From NCBI RefSeq assembly GCF_030160455.1, contig NZ_BSOJ01000015.1:310001-374000 (forward strand): a stretch of DNA of 64,000 nucleotides, written 5' to 3'. Of this stretch, positions 63,916 to 64,000 are shown piece after piece. The translations under genes and the position numbers were made by a program. The notes beneath the pieces were generated by a model that saw only the letters and a program-made list of their open reading frames with translations, did no database searches and was not told where the DNA came from. This DNA comes from Limnobacter litoralis. GTDB lineage: Bacteria; Pseudomonadota; Gammaproteobacteria; Burkholderiales; Burkholderiaceae_B. The first letter of the stretch is position 1, and each line of letters opens with the position of its first letter.

Positions 63916-64000
63916 GAATGGCGCGAATTCACAAAAAATTGTCTTGTAAAGACAAGATTGTGATTCGAAAACTGATCAAACTGTTTCCATACACTCACAA
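63916..64000. promoter_or_regulatory. End of window: TCTTGT palindrome
   Basis: TCTTGT-AAAG-ACAAGA at 63942-63957 lies 27 bp after the hydrolase stop codon. The half-site TCTTGT also occurs twice upstream of phaC. Too weak a T-run for a terminator; it may belong to the promoter of the next gene outside the window. Confidence 0.35.

Overview
The window reads as a chromosomal segment of a betaproteobacterium of the order Burkholderiales. The evidence is a class I phaC-phaA-phaB-phaR block with a bktB-type thiolase, a TCA block in the order mdh / GntR regulator / sdhCDAB / sdhE / gltA / odhA / odhB / lpdA, the prpR / prpBC-acnD-prpF methylcitrate locus and the rluD-pgeF / bamD neighbourhood. Gene content and moderate GC would fit a Limnobacter-like organism, but that genus name is inference only. 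I saw no rRNA, tRNA, CRISPR array, prophage or insertion sequence.

Left part (1-28 kb): housekeeping genes. These are alanine racemase and LplT; a SerC-type aminotransferase translationally coupled to a large TPR/ATP-grasp protein of unknown function; an ispD-ispF-tsaB-rimI-(holD-like) operon with overlapping genes; mfd and serB; the polyhydroxybutyrate genes bktB, rimO, phaR, phaB, phaA and phaC; then rluD, pgeF, bamD, a DinG/YoaA helicase and tex. A shared TGTTGC-N3-GCAC motif upstream of both phaR and phaC probably marks PhaR operators.

Centre (28.1-44 kb): between the convergent tex and zapE genes lies about 700 bp of non-coding DNA. It holds two roughly 200-bp near-concentric palindromes in opposite orientation, whose 75-bp cores are conserved with compensatory base changes, bordered by three tandem-repeat tracts. 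This is the most unusual structure in the window. It is followed by lpdA-odhB-odhA, gltA-sdhE, sdhBADC, a GntR/UTRA regulator and mdh. GTCTTATATAAGAC-like sites overlap probable -10 regions of sdhC and acnB and also lie between the GntR gene and mdh, suggesting one TCA-cycle repressor.

Right part (44-64 kb): a PerM-DsrE-WbuC operon; prpR divergent from prpBC-acnD-prpF, with a well-spaced sigma-54 promoter before prpB; a divergent PEP-carboxylase-like protein; an amidase; a small receiver-like protein; acnB; and an AraC regulator divergent from an alpha/beta hydrolase. Together the window encodes most of the oxidative TCA cycle, propionyl-CoA disposal and carbon storage as PHB, consistent with growth on organic and fatty acids.
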